Of a DNA stretch of 64,000 nucleotides, positions 46,243 to 57,192 are shown one piece after another. A model generated the notes under the pieces. It was given only the letters and a program-made list of their open reading frames with translations, made no database searches and was not told the origin of the DNA. The stretch covers positions 310,001 to 374,000 of the forward strand of contig JNEN01001206.1 of the NCBI GenBank assembly GCA_000697355.1, in the 5' to 3' direction. The position numbers and the translations under genes were made by a program. Every line of letters begins with the position of its first letter. Positions within the stretch are counted from its first letter, which is position 1. This DNA is from Syncephalastrum monosporum B8922 (taxonomy: Eukaryota; Mucoromycota; Mucoromycetes; Mucorales; Syncephalastraceae).

Positions 46243-47299
46243 TTAGCAACGTTTTATTTCGAATCGTTGACATACAAGCTCCTCGCCTTTGGGTATCTCT
46301 CGCAGTGTCCGGCATACGACCTGATTCTCTTCGCTGCCTGGGCTGAATGTGACGTTACATGCAGCCGCGTCGGTTGTCCGGCGCACGTAGTGGAAGGGGC
46401 ATGCGATCACCGAGTCAAACAGACGGCCCTGGGCATCGGTGGCATCCAGGACGTGTGTCTCGTCCAAGGCGATGCAGTAGCGGCTCGCGTCGCCCAGATC
46501 CTGCTTCCTTGCGCAAAAGTCGTGCAGCGTCATGGGCACGCCAAAGTAAAAGCCGAGCGTCGTCTTGGCGGGCAAGTCGCGTGCGGCCGAGACCGGACCT
46601 TGCCCTTGCGGATCGGCCATGTGGAGGAGGTCCTGCCAGGACTGTGGTGGGACGGCGTCTTTCTGCCAGCGCCGCCTTGCGAGAAAGACATCAAACTCGG
46701 TCTGCCCCTCGAGACTCTGCTGGGGCGGGTCGAGCCAGTTGTGGAACAGGTTGGCCTGCCAGCGCTGGTAGTGCTCGACCATGCGCTGGAAGTTATCCGG
46801 GGTTTGCGACAGGCGAAAGTACGTGCTCTTGCTCCCGTTCGGCTTGAAGCGCGTAAAGTAGCCGTCGGCATTGTACGACAACACTGCCGAGGCAGAGTTC
46901 ATGGGTGTCTATTTCATATGTACTTTGTATGAGTTCTCCTGTGCATGGGCATGGGCATGTCACGCTGGCGATGCTTCTTTTGCTTTTGCTTTTGCTTTTG
47001 CTTGCCTTGCCTCGAAACGCACGCGGGCGTCCCATGTCTTGGTTCAGCCGGGTGTCGAGGTCGACCGCTGCCCGAATGAGCTCCTTGCGCGGCAAGCAGT
47101 GATGCGGCGGGTTCTGCTCCAAGGCCATGACAAGCAGGTCTGCTTGTGTGTACGCTGGTTTCTGCTGCTGGCTGCTCGTCAAGGGCTGCCGGCGCTTGGC
47201 AAGAGGTCCCGAATCCGTCGCGGCAGATGACGAAGGCTGCGGAAGGGGCCGTTTGTTGCCGCCCGTCAGAGCCGAAGGTGGCATGGCTGGTTCGAGCAT
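46243..47299 (-). CDS. SET-domain protein
   Basis: Best model has two exons (46964-47299, 46243-46908) and 333 aa. The C-terminal ~210 residues show SET-fold landmarks in order: VSAARDLPAKTTLGFYFG (SET-I start), YCIALDETHVLDATDAQGR, CPFHYVRRT, ACNVTFSP (NH-C-like position) and CRTLREIPKGEELVC (GEEL motif). The canonical NHSC is degenerate, so methyltransferase activity is uncertain. The N-terminus is Pro/Ser/Gln-rich and basic. The intron of 55 nt uses GTGACA as donor and AAATAG as acceptor (phase 0); an upstream GC donor (AAG|GCAAGC) would also stay in frame and skip a Lys/Ser repeat. It is read toward the LLP-type gene. Confidence 0.75.
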
Positions 47300-47577
47300 G
47301 TTCAGTTGGAAAAAAAAAGGGAAGCACGGTTGTCGATTTCTTGTGGTACAATTGATGGGCGTATGTATTCTGCACGGCAGTATCAGGATTCATTGTCTGG
47401 CATTGTCCCTTTGTTTAAAATGGATACATGTTTCTCTCAAACATAGCCAGTCCACTTGCGTTATAGGCAGCGTTCTGCATCACAAAAACAACGCCCCTCC
47501 CCCCCTCCTCACACCTCTCTCTCTCTCTCTCTCTTTTTTTTTTTTCTTTTTCTTTCTATAACGACCCTTTATTACAA

Positions 47578-49678
47578 TTATTCTTCTTTTTTATCCTCGA
47601 GAGCAGCGTCGCCCAGGTCGAGCGCGGTCATTTCGCCCTCACTTGGCGTGTGGATGCTGGGGATCCTGATATGCGAGTGCTGCTGCTTGGTCTTGGGCTG
47701 CACCGGCGGCGGCGGCTGCTGAAGAGCGGTCTGTGCCTTGCCGGGTTCCTTGATCTGGGCCCCTTTCGGATACAGCTTCGGAGAGATCGGCAGGATGGGA
47801 CTCTGCGCGTCCTTGACGATCTCGCCACTCGCGCCCACAGGCAGCTGCACCGTCAGCTTGTCACCGCCCAGCCCTGCCTTCTTCTTGCGCGCCTCGCTTG
47901 GGAGGGTCTGCATGGGCTTGGCCGCGCTCTTGCTGGGTCGCGGACGATGCGTATCGACCGCATCAATGTCCACTGCAGACCAGAAGGTCAGATCGTGCAT
48001 TCGTTCAATTCAGTTTATGCTTCGTTCAAATTTACCTTTGTATCGCTTCTCTTCACAGCCGTACGCTTTCGGGGTGAGCTCAATCACGGTGTGGAGCGGG
48101 ATCTTGATGTACGGCAGGTCCTCGTGGTTGTAGTTCATAAAGTATGCGTATATACAACGCAGGATGGCCTGGTGGCCGATAATAAGGATGTTTTCGTGTC
48201 GCTCGAGAGCCATAATCACCGGTTCCAGTCGTAATACGACGTCCCGATACGACTAAGACGGAAGCATGAGAGACCCGACACGCCCACGTGCTCCACTTGA
48301 GGGATGCTTACCTCGCCGCCGCGGTACCGATAGTTGAATTTGTCTTCGTCGCGGTTTGCGTAATCCTCGGGATATCTCTCTTCAATTTCTTCATAGGTCA
48401 TGCCATCACACACGCCTGCGTCTAGCTCATCCAGGGCCTTCCACTGGAGCTTGGGATACGGCAGCAGCTCGCCGGTCTCGATCGTTCGCTTCATCGTGGA
48501 CGTCCACACCGTTAAGCTCTGGTCGCCGAGGTGCTCGCGGATCAAACCCGGCAACTTGGTCGCATAGAGTTTGCCGCGGGGTGACAGATTCGAGTCGCCG
48601 CCAATCTTGCCCAGCACATTGTACTGCGACTCACCATGCCGACTAAAGTAGATCTTGCGCGGCGCGATATGCAGATTCATGAGGTAATAAATGATGCGCG
48701 ACTCGAGGTAGCCCTGGATCATGTTGATGATGACCTGGCTGCCGACGTTGATGAGCTTGATGTACGAGTAGTCTTCCTCGATCACGGTCTGGTAATGCTC
48801 CTGGTAGTGGTCGATCCGGGCGCGGAAGTCGTCGGCCGCCATATCCGGGTCCATGTTGACGTAGTCGGGCGAGGACAGCTTGACGTCCTTGATGTTGGCC
48901 AGAATCAGGTTCTCGTCCTGGCAGATGGACTCAATGAACAGAACGAGGATGTCGTGCTTGCCCAGCTCCTCGTGGAGCCATTTCCGGCGGCCCAGGGTGG
49001 AGTTGGTCGCATCGTAGATGGCCACGATGCCTTGCTCGGTATCGAACCAGTTCAGCATGTCATCCAGCGCGGCCGCCGCCGCCTCTTTGCGGTGCTGCTC
49101 GCCCACCGGATTGTGCGGGTCGAAGAAGGTGTGGGGCAGGTTGGCCCCGTGCAGCTGGCGTCGGTAGTTGCCCACGTTGAAGACCTTCGTCTTGATGCCT
49201 AGCCACGTCAAGTAGCGACACACTGCATGGACAGAGTAGCGTAAGTAAGCACTGGCATGTCCGGGATAAAGGACCAAATACCTTTCTGTGAAATGTAAGT
49301 CTTGCCGCGCGCTGGCAGACCGACCATCTATTCGTGTGGGGATGCCATATATTTCCTTAATCGTGTCATGCCTGTCAAACCGTCTGTTCTCATGTCTTAC
49401 CACGCAGGCTATACGCAGATCTACACAAGGTACAGTGCAAATATGAGTAACGACGATCCCAGACACTGCATGACCGGTTGAGGGCCTGGCACATACTGAA
49501 GCTCATTGTTGATAAGGCAAAAGGGAGAAGGAGGCGGCTGTTGAATACCGTTTGAACGCTCTGAAATAAGAATCAAAAATATTACAATGCAATGCGCCTC
49601 GAAACTTTGGCTTCCGCGGAAGGACTCATTGGGTACTTACCGCCAAGGAACGGTGTAGACCCTCTTTTTAGGCGCCAT
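47578..49678 (-). CDS. 6-phosphofructo-2-kinase / fructose-2,6-bisphosphatase
   Basis: Seven exons (49641-49678, 49497-49558, 49401-49420, 49282-49327, 48312-49222, 48036-48252, 47578-47972) close to 562 aa. Kinase half: [18 protein letters not shown] (Walker A), [23 protein letters not shown]. Phosphatase half: [12 protein letters not shown] (catalytic His), [19 protein letters not shown] (acid), [11 protein letters not shown] (second His). Both sites look intact, so the enzyme should make and remove fructose-2,6-bisphosphate, the main activator of glycolysis. A ~130-aa Pro/Lys-rich tail follows. The first two exons are the weak part: the second needs an AG two bases beyond the first candidate, and translation could instead start at the ATG in exon 2 (MSFN). 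Later exons are firm. Confidence 0.93.
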
Positions 49679-50091
49679 CTCTCTATACGTCCTATTTGTA
49701 CGACTACGTCCACGTCCAACCCGTCTTCTTCTTTATTGCTGTTATTAATAATCGGCATACTCCACCCTCATGGTGTATAATTCAGTGGCCGCGGATCACC
49801 CAGTCCACGTGCAAGCCCCTGACATGGCAGTAACACAGTAGCATGCATTTGGAAAGCGCATCCCTCGACGTTGAAAAAGCATGACAAAACAAGAGGATGC
49901 AATATATATTTGATATGTGACGAGCGTGTGTAAATAAACGAAACGTTGCAGAAGAGAGAAGAGAAAAAAAAAAAAGATGGCATGTGCGAGAGAGACGGAG
50001 AGAGAGAGGGGGAGAGAGAGAGAGATGGGGTGGAAAAAAAAAGTCGTGAATGGACGTGCGGCGGGGAGGAGATGACATGATGGATTAGTAT
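49679..50091. other. Intergenic, PFK-2 promoter and has1 3' flank
   Basis: 413 bp with GAGAG-rich and A-rich runs (49960-50040). No gene supported. Confidence 0.5.
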
Positions 50092-51753
50092 CTATTTTTT
50101 GGCACTGGAGATGCTGAGGTTGACCTTGGGCGGGGTGGAGAAGCCAAAAGACTTGCCAACCTTGGCCAGGTCGAGGCTGTCGACATTGTAGATCTTTTTC
50201 AGACTGAAGGCGGCGTAGGCCTGGAGGTAAGACCGGAAGCCGTCGCGGGCGGACTGGTTCAGATAGTAGTTCTTCTCCACGAGCTTCTCGAGCTGGCTTT
50301 GGACGTTGGCGATCTTGTTGGTCGGGAACTGGTACTCGTTCAAGGGCACCTTGGCGTGCTTGAGCAGACGGAGGAAGCCCACTTCGCTGGGGAGCAAGAA
50401 CAAGAGACTCTTGCCCTTGCCGTTCGCGCCACGCGCAGTACGGCCGACGCGGTGGATGTAGTCGCGCGGGTCATCCGGCGGGTCAAACTGGACGATCCAG
50501 TCCACGGCGGGGATGTCGAGACCACGCGCGGCGACGTCGGTGCAGAGCAGGATACCGCGGTCGGCGTTGCAGAACTCAAAGAAGGTCGAGGTGCGCTTCT
50601 GCTGCTTCTGCTTGCCGTGCAGGTCCAGAACAGGCACGTCAATGTAGTTCATGAGGTCGGCGTGGTATTTGACCGAGTTGCAGCTTGAGAAGAAGACGAT
50701 GACCTTCTTCTTCAGGTTCTTGCGCAAGAAGGTGAAGAGGAGCAAGAAGCGCTTGTCCGACTCGCACACGACGTAGCCCTGCTCGAGGCCCTCGGCGGTG
50801 GACGTGTCCTTGGACTGGTCGACGTTGATGTAGAGCGGGCCCTGCTTGAGCGAGATGCGCGCGAGGTCGGACACCTTGGTGGTCTGCGTCGCGGAGAAGA
50901 GCATGGTCTGGCGCTCGCGCGGGAGGATGCGGATGATCTGGCGCATCTCCTCCTCGAAACCGATCTCGAGGATACGGTCGGCCTCGTCAATCACAAGCGA
51001 CTTGAGGTTCTTGTAGACAAAGCCGCGCGTGTTCTGCAGGTGATCCAGCAGACGGCCAGGCGTGGCAATGAGCAGGTTGACGCCCTTGACAAGCTTGTCG
51101 GCCTCGGCCTTGCGGTTCGCACCGCCGATGACGATGCCAAAGGTGTGTTCGTGGAACTGGAGGAGCTCCTTGGCGACACCAAAGATCTGCAGGGCCAGCT
51201 CGCGCGTAGGCGAGATGACAATCACACCCGTGCCGTTTCTCGGCTTGAACTTGAGGCGGTAGAGCATCTCGATCGCGGGAATCAGGAACGCCAGGGTCTT
51301 GCCCGAGCCCGTCTTGGCCGCACCCAGCACATCGCGGCCGGCCATCAAGGGCGGGATCGTGCGGGCCTGCACCTCGGTCATCTTTTCAAAGCCCATGGCC
51401 TGAATGCCCTTCATGGTCCGTTCGCAGCACGACAGACTGTTAAAGTCAAAGTTCAGATTCTCGGTCGCCACTGTGCCACGGGTTAGTATCTCGTGTACTC
51501 TAGCTCCATATCCCTAATCGCACTCACCTGTGTCCAGATCGGGAGTCTCGTTGTGGGATTCAGCCGAGGCAGGCTCCTCTTGAGATTCGACCTCTTGTTG
51601 TTGCTCTTCGTCTTCAATGTCCTGCTCGACCGGCTCTTCCTCCTTGGCAGCCTTCTGAGATTGAGCCTTCTCGACCTGTTGCTTCTTTTGCTGGGTCGCA
51701 GCCGCATTGGACTTGCTTCTCTTTCGCTTCTTTTCAATCACCTTGCTGGCCAT
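50092..51753 (-). CDS. has1: DEAD-box RNA helicase Has1 (DDX18)
   Basis: Two exons (51528-51753, 50092-51470; intron with TACTAAC branch site) give 534 aa. A ~75-aa Lys/Glu/Gln-rich N-terminus precedes the helicase core: Q motif region [67 protein letters not shown], then [17 protein letters not shown] and HRVGRTARG. The C-terminus ([29 protein letters not shown]) is specific for Has1/DDX18. It works in the nucleolus on 18S and 25S rRNA maturation, releasing snoRNAs. All catalytic motifs are present. Confidence 0.97.
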
Positions 51754-51951
51754 GGTGCAACAGAAAAAAAAAAAAAGAAAAAGTGCAGGAAGATTTGGAG
51801 CTCGAGGCACATCCCGCTTTCTTTGAAATCTCTCGAAAATTCTGGGTGGCTTATCTCATTCATGCACACACTCTGCCCAAAATGGGGAGGGTTGGTGGTT
51901 GGTTGAGGGTGTAGGTTCTCTCTCTCTCTCTCTCTGTCCCTTTTTTTTATT

Positions 51952-54900
51952 CTATTCTGTTTCTGTGGTATGGTATCCACTACGACGCATCTCGGCCAGG
52001 ACCCGTCGTGCATTGACCAACTCGGCATCGAGCTTGAGAATCTTGACCTGCTGCTCCATCTCGCGTCGCTTAAAGTCGTGCACCGAGAGCTTGTTAAAGT
52101 CGACAGGCACCGCCTCTTCTTCCTTTTCGGCGACGAGCTGCTTGACCTGCTTCACCAGCTCGGCTGAGCAGTCCTTGACGGCCTTGGCTGCAAGCTCCAG
52201 ACGCTCTTGGGTGCGTGACATGAAGCTCGACTTGACCCTCGACGCAGCCACCAACTGGGCCGTCGCTGCCGACACTTCGTTGGACGCCACAATGAGCTGC
52301 TCAAACGAGTGCGTCTTGGAAATCACGCCGTCGGCCGCCTCCACCAAAAGATTGGTCGCCACCGCAACCGCCTTGGCCGCCGAGATGAGTCCCTCCGTCC
52401 ACCGGTTGTGTTTCTTGTAGAACGCGGCCTTGGAGGACGACCCGCGGCCGTCGGCGACGATCTCCTGCTGCGAGGCCGTCGCCGCCTTGATCAGGTGGGC
52501 GATGGCGTTGGTGAGGGCCAGGACTGAGTTGAGGATCAGCTGGTGGACTTGGAGGTCGGTGGCAGAGAACGCAGGGTTGGCCGGTTGCCGCATCAGGTCC
52601 TGGATCTTGGCGGTCGCGGCCTCGATAGTGCGCGCCGCATTCGACATTTCCTGCTCGACCAGGTCGCCCACCTTGTCTTCTTCCAGGCCGTGGATGTCTG
52701 CCTGCTTCAGCACCAGCTCCTCTGTTTTCTGTGAAAGCGCTGTCAGCGCATCCTGCACGCGTACATCGCCATTGATCACGATCTCGGGCCGCTGCGTGAC
52801 CGGCAACATCTTGAGATAGCTGGACATGACACTGCTGAAAAACTGGATCGCAGCCTCAGCCGATTTACGCGCCAGATCTGTGATCTCGCCCGCTTCCTCT
52901 TCCGTCAGCATCCGCATCAGGCCCTTGCCATGCACGAGCACGTCGGTGATGGTATCCGCAAACTCGAGCGCACGCGTGATCACCACCGTATGATCGCCCG
53001 TGCCTGTGCCGTCCAAGAACTTGCTAAACGAGGACATGAACTCGACCGACAGAATGCTGGCACGCTCAATCATGGAGAGAGTCAGCTCTGGCGTCGCATT
53101 CTCGTTGCCATATTGCCCGGGACTGTCGAGCTCATGTACGCCCTCGTTGACCTTTTGGACACACGTCGTCAAGATACAGTCTATATACACACAGGGGTTA
53201 GATTGCGTTATTCATTGTACAGCATGGACACCGGATGCCTACCCAAGATTTGATCGAGCTTTTTGCTCTGCGACTCCTCAAGCATATCTAGCTGGCCCTG
53301 AAGATCTTGGCCTGACTGGGCCTACAGAGAGACACACGCTCAATACGATACTTTTGAAAAAGTACATGCGCGGCTTACGTGTTGCAGTTCACTGAGCTGT
53401 TGCAAACACTCGTCCATGCCAGCCTGAAGCACCGCAATTTCCTCGTCTTTTGCCTACGTTTCGCCTTAGTTCTGCCATCGTATGGGTCAATCCAAGACAT
53501 CTACCTTTCGTACGCGGTCAGCATCCCCTTCTTGGTCCTCCATTTGCTTCAAGAATTCATCGATCAAGGCTTGCTTTTCCGTCAAGCTCGCTTCCAGGCT
53601 GGCCTTTTCCTTGTTAAACTTGGCCAGCAGCGCGCTGACCTCGGCCCCCTTATTTTTACCAAGCGCCTGCATATCAGAACGAGTGCTCTCCAGCTCATGC
53701 CGGAGACGGTCCAGCTCTTCTGTTTGGTTCTACAAGGTGTGCGCGCGTTAACAGAGCAAAACAAAAAAAAAAAAAAACAAAAAGGGTTGATCCCGGCTTC
53801 ACATGTACCCCTTGGATGCGGGCAAGCTCGTTGCGTGCACGGTCCCGCTCACGTATCAGATCGGCGAGCTCAACATTCTTGGCTCGCATGTCGGCCTGCA
53901 TGCGCTCGAGCTTTTCAGTCGCTTCCTGAGCCGAGTTGGCCCGGACCTGGAGCTGCTTGTACTTGCCGAGCATCTCAATGTGTTCCTTGCGCAGCTGGCT
54001 GTACACCTTGGAAAGCGCTTCGTATTTCTGTTTCCACATCTGGATCTCGTCTGTCAAAGGAAATCAGCGAGTTAGCATGGATATGTCTCTTCATGAGATA
54101 TAACACACGTTGAAGTGATCGGATGAGCTCATCCTTGGAAGCATCACGCTGCTGATTGGTTGCGTTTGTGTGCTCTAGCTCCTGCTGGAGCGCTTGTGTT
54201 CGCTTGGAGTAATAAACTTGAGCATGTACATTAAAAAATATAACTAAGATGATCAGTTACCTGTTCGAACTGTTGCAACATCAATTGCGCCCGTTCAAGC
54301 TGGTTTTTCATGTTGAGCAGTTGCATCTCGAGCTCACCGATGCGTCCTGTCTGCTGGTTTTGCAGCTGCTGGCGCATCAGTTCCTGTTGCCGCTGCTGCT
54401 CACGCTGGGCCATCTGACGCTGTTGCTCCTCAAATTCACGCTGCTGTTGGAGTTGCAGCTGGCGCATGCGTTCCTGCTCGGCCGCTTGCTGCCGTGCCAG
54501 ACGCTGTTGCTCTGCTTCATAGCGTTGTCGTTCTTCCTCCTGCTGTTGTGACCAGAAATCCACCACAGGCTCGGGCGAGGGTGCCGGGCGCGGGGTTCCC
54601 TCCGCAGGTCGTTTGGGAAGTGGGGGTGTTTTGGCCTCCATAAGGGAAGGTGGGTCTTGCGAAAGCTGGGGCACGTTGATGAGACTCGTGAGATATTTAA
54701 GACCTGAGCATTCGTAATAGAATTTGCGTAGGTTGTAGTGCTGTGTGTTGTAGCGCTGTCGCAGAGGAGCCAATGCCTCGGATGCATCCGTGGCTATAGG
54801 TTCTGGTTAGCCGGTAATAATAAAGTCAGCGGTGAGACTTACTCCCGTGCATGGCGCGAAGCATGCTCGTCACAAACTTGTAAATACCGTAGCTTTCTTC

Positions 54901-55667
54901 TACGAGGGGAACAAGCGCAGCGATGCGGCATTCATTATGGTGACGCACATCCAGACTGGCAAAGATACGCTTCTGGAAATGATCGATATCGTCCTGTAGA
55001 TTCATCAGGTCGCTGATGGTCTCAAACCTGGGTACACGACAAACACAGTTGTAAGCACGTACGGAATGGAAGGGCAGGCTGTTCATACCCTTCGTTCGGA
55101 TCATCAATGTTTTTGAGACTGATATACTCCTCATAGTCAAAAGTGCCGTTGAACTCGGGATGGGTGCGGTGGAAACGCAGTTTGTGGAGCAAGAACTGGA
55201 CATAATTCTTGATGAGCGAGCCGTAGCCACGAAATCCATCGGCGGTGACGCTGTGTGCCACGGTTTCCAGCCACGACGTCTCTCGTAATGCATCTTTGAT
55301 GACCTGGGCGGGTAGGACCTTTTCAATGCGCGTGTAACATGGCTGAGAAGACTTACGATAGGATGGCCGTCCTTGATAATCTTATGCACCATGATTAGAG
55401 CCTTGAAGGTCTGCACTTCATCCGACAAGAGGGGCTGCACCTTGAGGATGTTCCATATAATTGCCGAGGTGCGATGATCCCAGGTATACACAATGCATTC
55501 TGTCATGGCCCCCATCAGATTCGTCTTTCTTCTTCTTTCACGTTGTCTGCATATGATCACTCACTGCGCACATGTTTCTGTTTCGGGGCTGTTTCGTCTG
55601 CATTGGTAGCTTTTTTGATGCTTTGGGCAAGCTCTGCTTCGGCTCTATCCGCACTCACATACGACAT
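51952..55667 (-). CDS. sla2: Sla2/End4 (Hip1R) endocytic actin adaptor
   Basis: Eleven exons (55565-55667, 55357-55499, 55089-55303, 54843-55027, 54261-54793, 54109-54202, 53809-54050, 53505-53729, 53379-53453, 53243-53321, 51952-53180) close to 1040 aa. ANTH domain ~1-265 (CIVYTWDHRTSAIIWN, VHKIIKDGHPI, GFRGYGSLIKNYVQFLL), a Pro-rich bit (TPPLPKRP), a long Gln-rich coiled coil (~290-720), and the C-terminal I/LWEQ (THATCH) actin-binding module (~800-1030; ERLELAAKAVKDCSAELVKQ, KILKLDAELVNARRVLAEMR). It links PIP2 and clathrin light chain to actin in endocytic pits; needed for polarised growth. The third exon start was chosen to avoid a 38-nt intron. Confidence 0.97.
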
Positions 55668-56253
55668 CCTCGGTCAACCGCAGTCAAAACACTCTATCAT
55701 CACAACTAGCTTGGATAGACTCTGCCCGAATCGACAATAAACAAATTCGATCAATTTTTAATGCGCCTGCCTTTATTTTTGACAGTTGTTATCCGGCAAT
55801 ATCTTGCTTTGTTGAGTGAAAGGATTCCATCATGACATGTGCTCTAGAGTAAAGCACTTGGTTACTTACCACAAAGACCTGACTAATAAATTCACTCTGC
55901 TGTCAGGATCCTCTCCATGATATTGAGTGGCAGTTGCATTCGGTTTGGGTGTGCTTCATGCAACGCGAAATGAGACGTCTCTTTGTGTGAATCTATGACC
56001 TACAAGAAGAAGGCATCAGAACACCTTTAAAAAAGAGAACCGAAAGTTGAGCATGCTCAAGGAACTCTTCCTTTCAAAACCATGGTAAGTAGCAAGAAAA
56101 AGAGACCAAGAATTTCCTCAACCACTCAAAGGGCGACACAAAAAACGCGTCGTGCTGTGCATGAAAAGCCAAAAAAAAAAAAAGATAAAATTGCCCGCCT
56201 TTTCTTCTCTGTATTGTTCTTTATCATTTTCACTATTGCATAAAAAAAAGATT
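55668..56253. other. Upstream region of sla2, downstream of the ribozyme
   Basis: 586 bp between the ribozyme 3' end and the sla2 ATG (same strand). It contains T8 and T12 runs on the minus strand (56242-56249 and near 56172-56183), several of which would end Pol III transcripts. No ORF or retroelement coding sequence was seen. Confidence 0.5.
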
Positions 56254-56333
56254 GGGTGCCTCTTAGCCGTCCTACCCGAAGGTAGTCCGTTGCCCGAGGA
56301 CCATCGCTTGGAGATGGGCACCCGTCGATCCTC
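56254..56333 (-). ncRNA. HDV-like self-cleaving ribozyme
   Basis: The minus strand, 5' to 3', gives every element of the nested double pseudoknot. P1 GAGGAT (56333-56328) pairs with GTCCTC (56301-56296). P2 GGGTGCC (56323-56317) pairs with GGCACCC (56260-56254), 7 bp. P3 CATC/GATG has loop TCCAAGC, the same size and UCC start as the HDV L3 loop. The joiner is GGGCAAC (56295-56289), able to form P1.1 with the CC of L3. P4 is CTACC-TTCG-GGTAG with a tandem G.A extension. J4/2 is GGCTAAGA (56268-56261 region), where the C would be the general acid. Predicted cleavage is just 5' of G56333. A T8 run follows at 56249-56242. HDV-like ribozymes are known in retroelements and as single genomic copies; no retroelement ORF is visible here. 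Confidence 0.93.
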
Positions 56334-56607
56334 TTCCGCACTTCACTGTTTTTAAAACCATTAAGGCCGATTGGAAGGGGAGCCCATCACTGAGCCCTGG
56401 CTAGGGGCCTCCGGGCAATCTGAAGATCCGGATAGTGTCCAACCCTGCGTTTCTTTATACAAGCCAGGCTGCGCATGCGGTAGTGCAATGCATGAGCTGT
56501 CGAAACTTGTCTGCTTCATAGGGTCTGAGGCCTCGCCATCCCCGGGATACCCTCCACAAATTGAATAAAGAAAAGAAAAGAAAAGCGAAGAGGCGAAAAA
56601 AAAGACG
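56334..56607. other. 5' flank of the ribozyme, structured and GC-rich
   Basis: Unlike the AT-rich surroundings, this stretch is GC-rich and non-coding, with short hairpins (e.g. TCCGG / CCGGA near 56410-56435) and, on the minus strand, TATA-like GTATAAAG near 56452-56460. It probably belongs to the transcript that carries the ribozyme. No known RNA family recognised. Confidence 0.4.
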
Positions 56608-56624
56608 CGTTTATATAGTTTTTT

Positions 56625-56704
56625 GACGCCTGAGAGCGAAAAAATTGTTACCTGTAGCCAATGAGGTTTCACGTTGGTGAAAATATTTTTCACTCTCAGG
56701 CGTC
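56625..56704. repeat. Foldback (inverted repeat) with U4-like loop
   Basis: GACGCCTGAGAG (56625-56636) is perfectly complementary to 56693-56704; after one C.A mismatch the pairing continues G-C and five A-T pairs. The ~45-nt loop holds GTAGCCAATGAGGTTT (56654-56669), identical to the 5' stem-loop core of U4 snRNA as I recall it. A TATA-like TTTATATAG lies at 56610-56618 just upstream. The rest does not fit U4, so a complete U4 gene is not claimed. Could also be a small foldback element. Confidence 0.6.
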
Positions 56705-57192
56705 AGGTGAGAATGACGCGTGTGAGTGTGAGTGCTGCGGCAGGTGCTGTGGTGGGTGGGTGAAAAGAAAAGAAGTGAAAGAGTCCACTGTGAACAGGAA
56801 GAAGTAGACATTACAATGAATCTATGGCAATCTGAGTATCGGAGAAACCGTGTAACACCGCTCTATTGTGCCTAGAATAAACTTTGAAGTTGCTACACGT
56901 CGTGCACATGTTTGTATGCATACAAATAAACTGTACATGAAAGAAGATAATTACAAAGTGCTGTTCTGTGAGATGTTTTGTAGTATGCTCTCACACAGCA
57001 GATCCACTAGAAGTCTTGGTACGTCACGTAGCATGTAAACTACGGGGATGATATGTGGTCTGTGCGTTGTACTATATTAGTCTGAACACAAGCTGCCGCT
57101 CCAATAATAAGACGTTCAATGGTTTCAGTGTCGCATATGAATATCGGCAAGACCAAGGCTACGTGACATGCGGTTTATCTCGAGGACTCGCG
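56705..57192. other. Intergenic, no supported gene
   Basis: AT-rich, no ORF with family features. Confidence 0.4.

Noticed and set aside
48636..49202. 188-codon plus-strand ORF inside the PFK-2 gene
   Set aside because: Antisense shadow of the kinase exon.
55319..55356. 38-nt intron in sla2
   Set aside because: Too short; the acceptor 15 nt further on gives a normal 53-nt intron and a better ANTH sequence.
56625..56704. Full U4 snRNA gene
   Set aside because: Only 16 nt match; the 5' end, the U6-pairing stems and a U4-like 3' half are not there.
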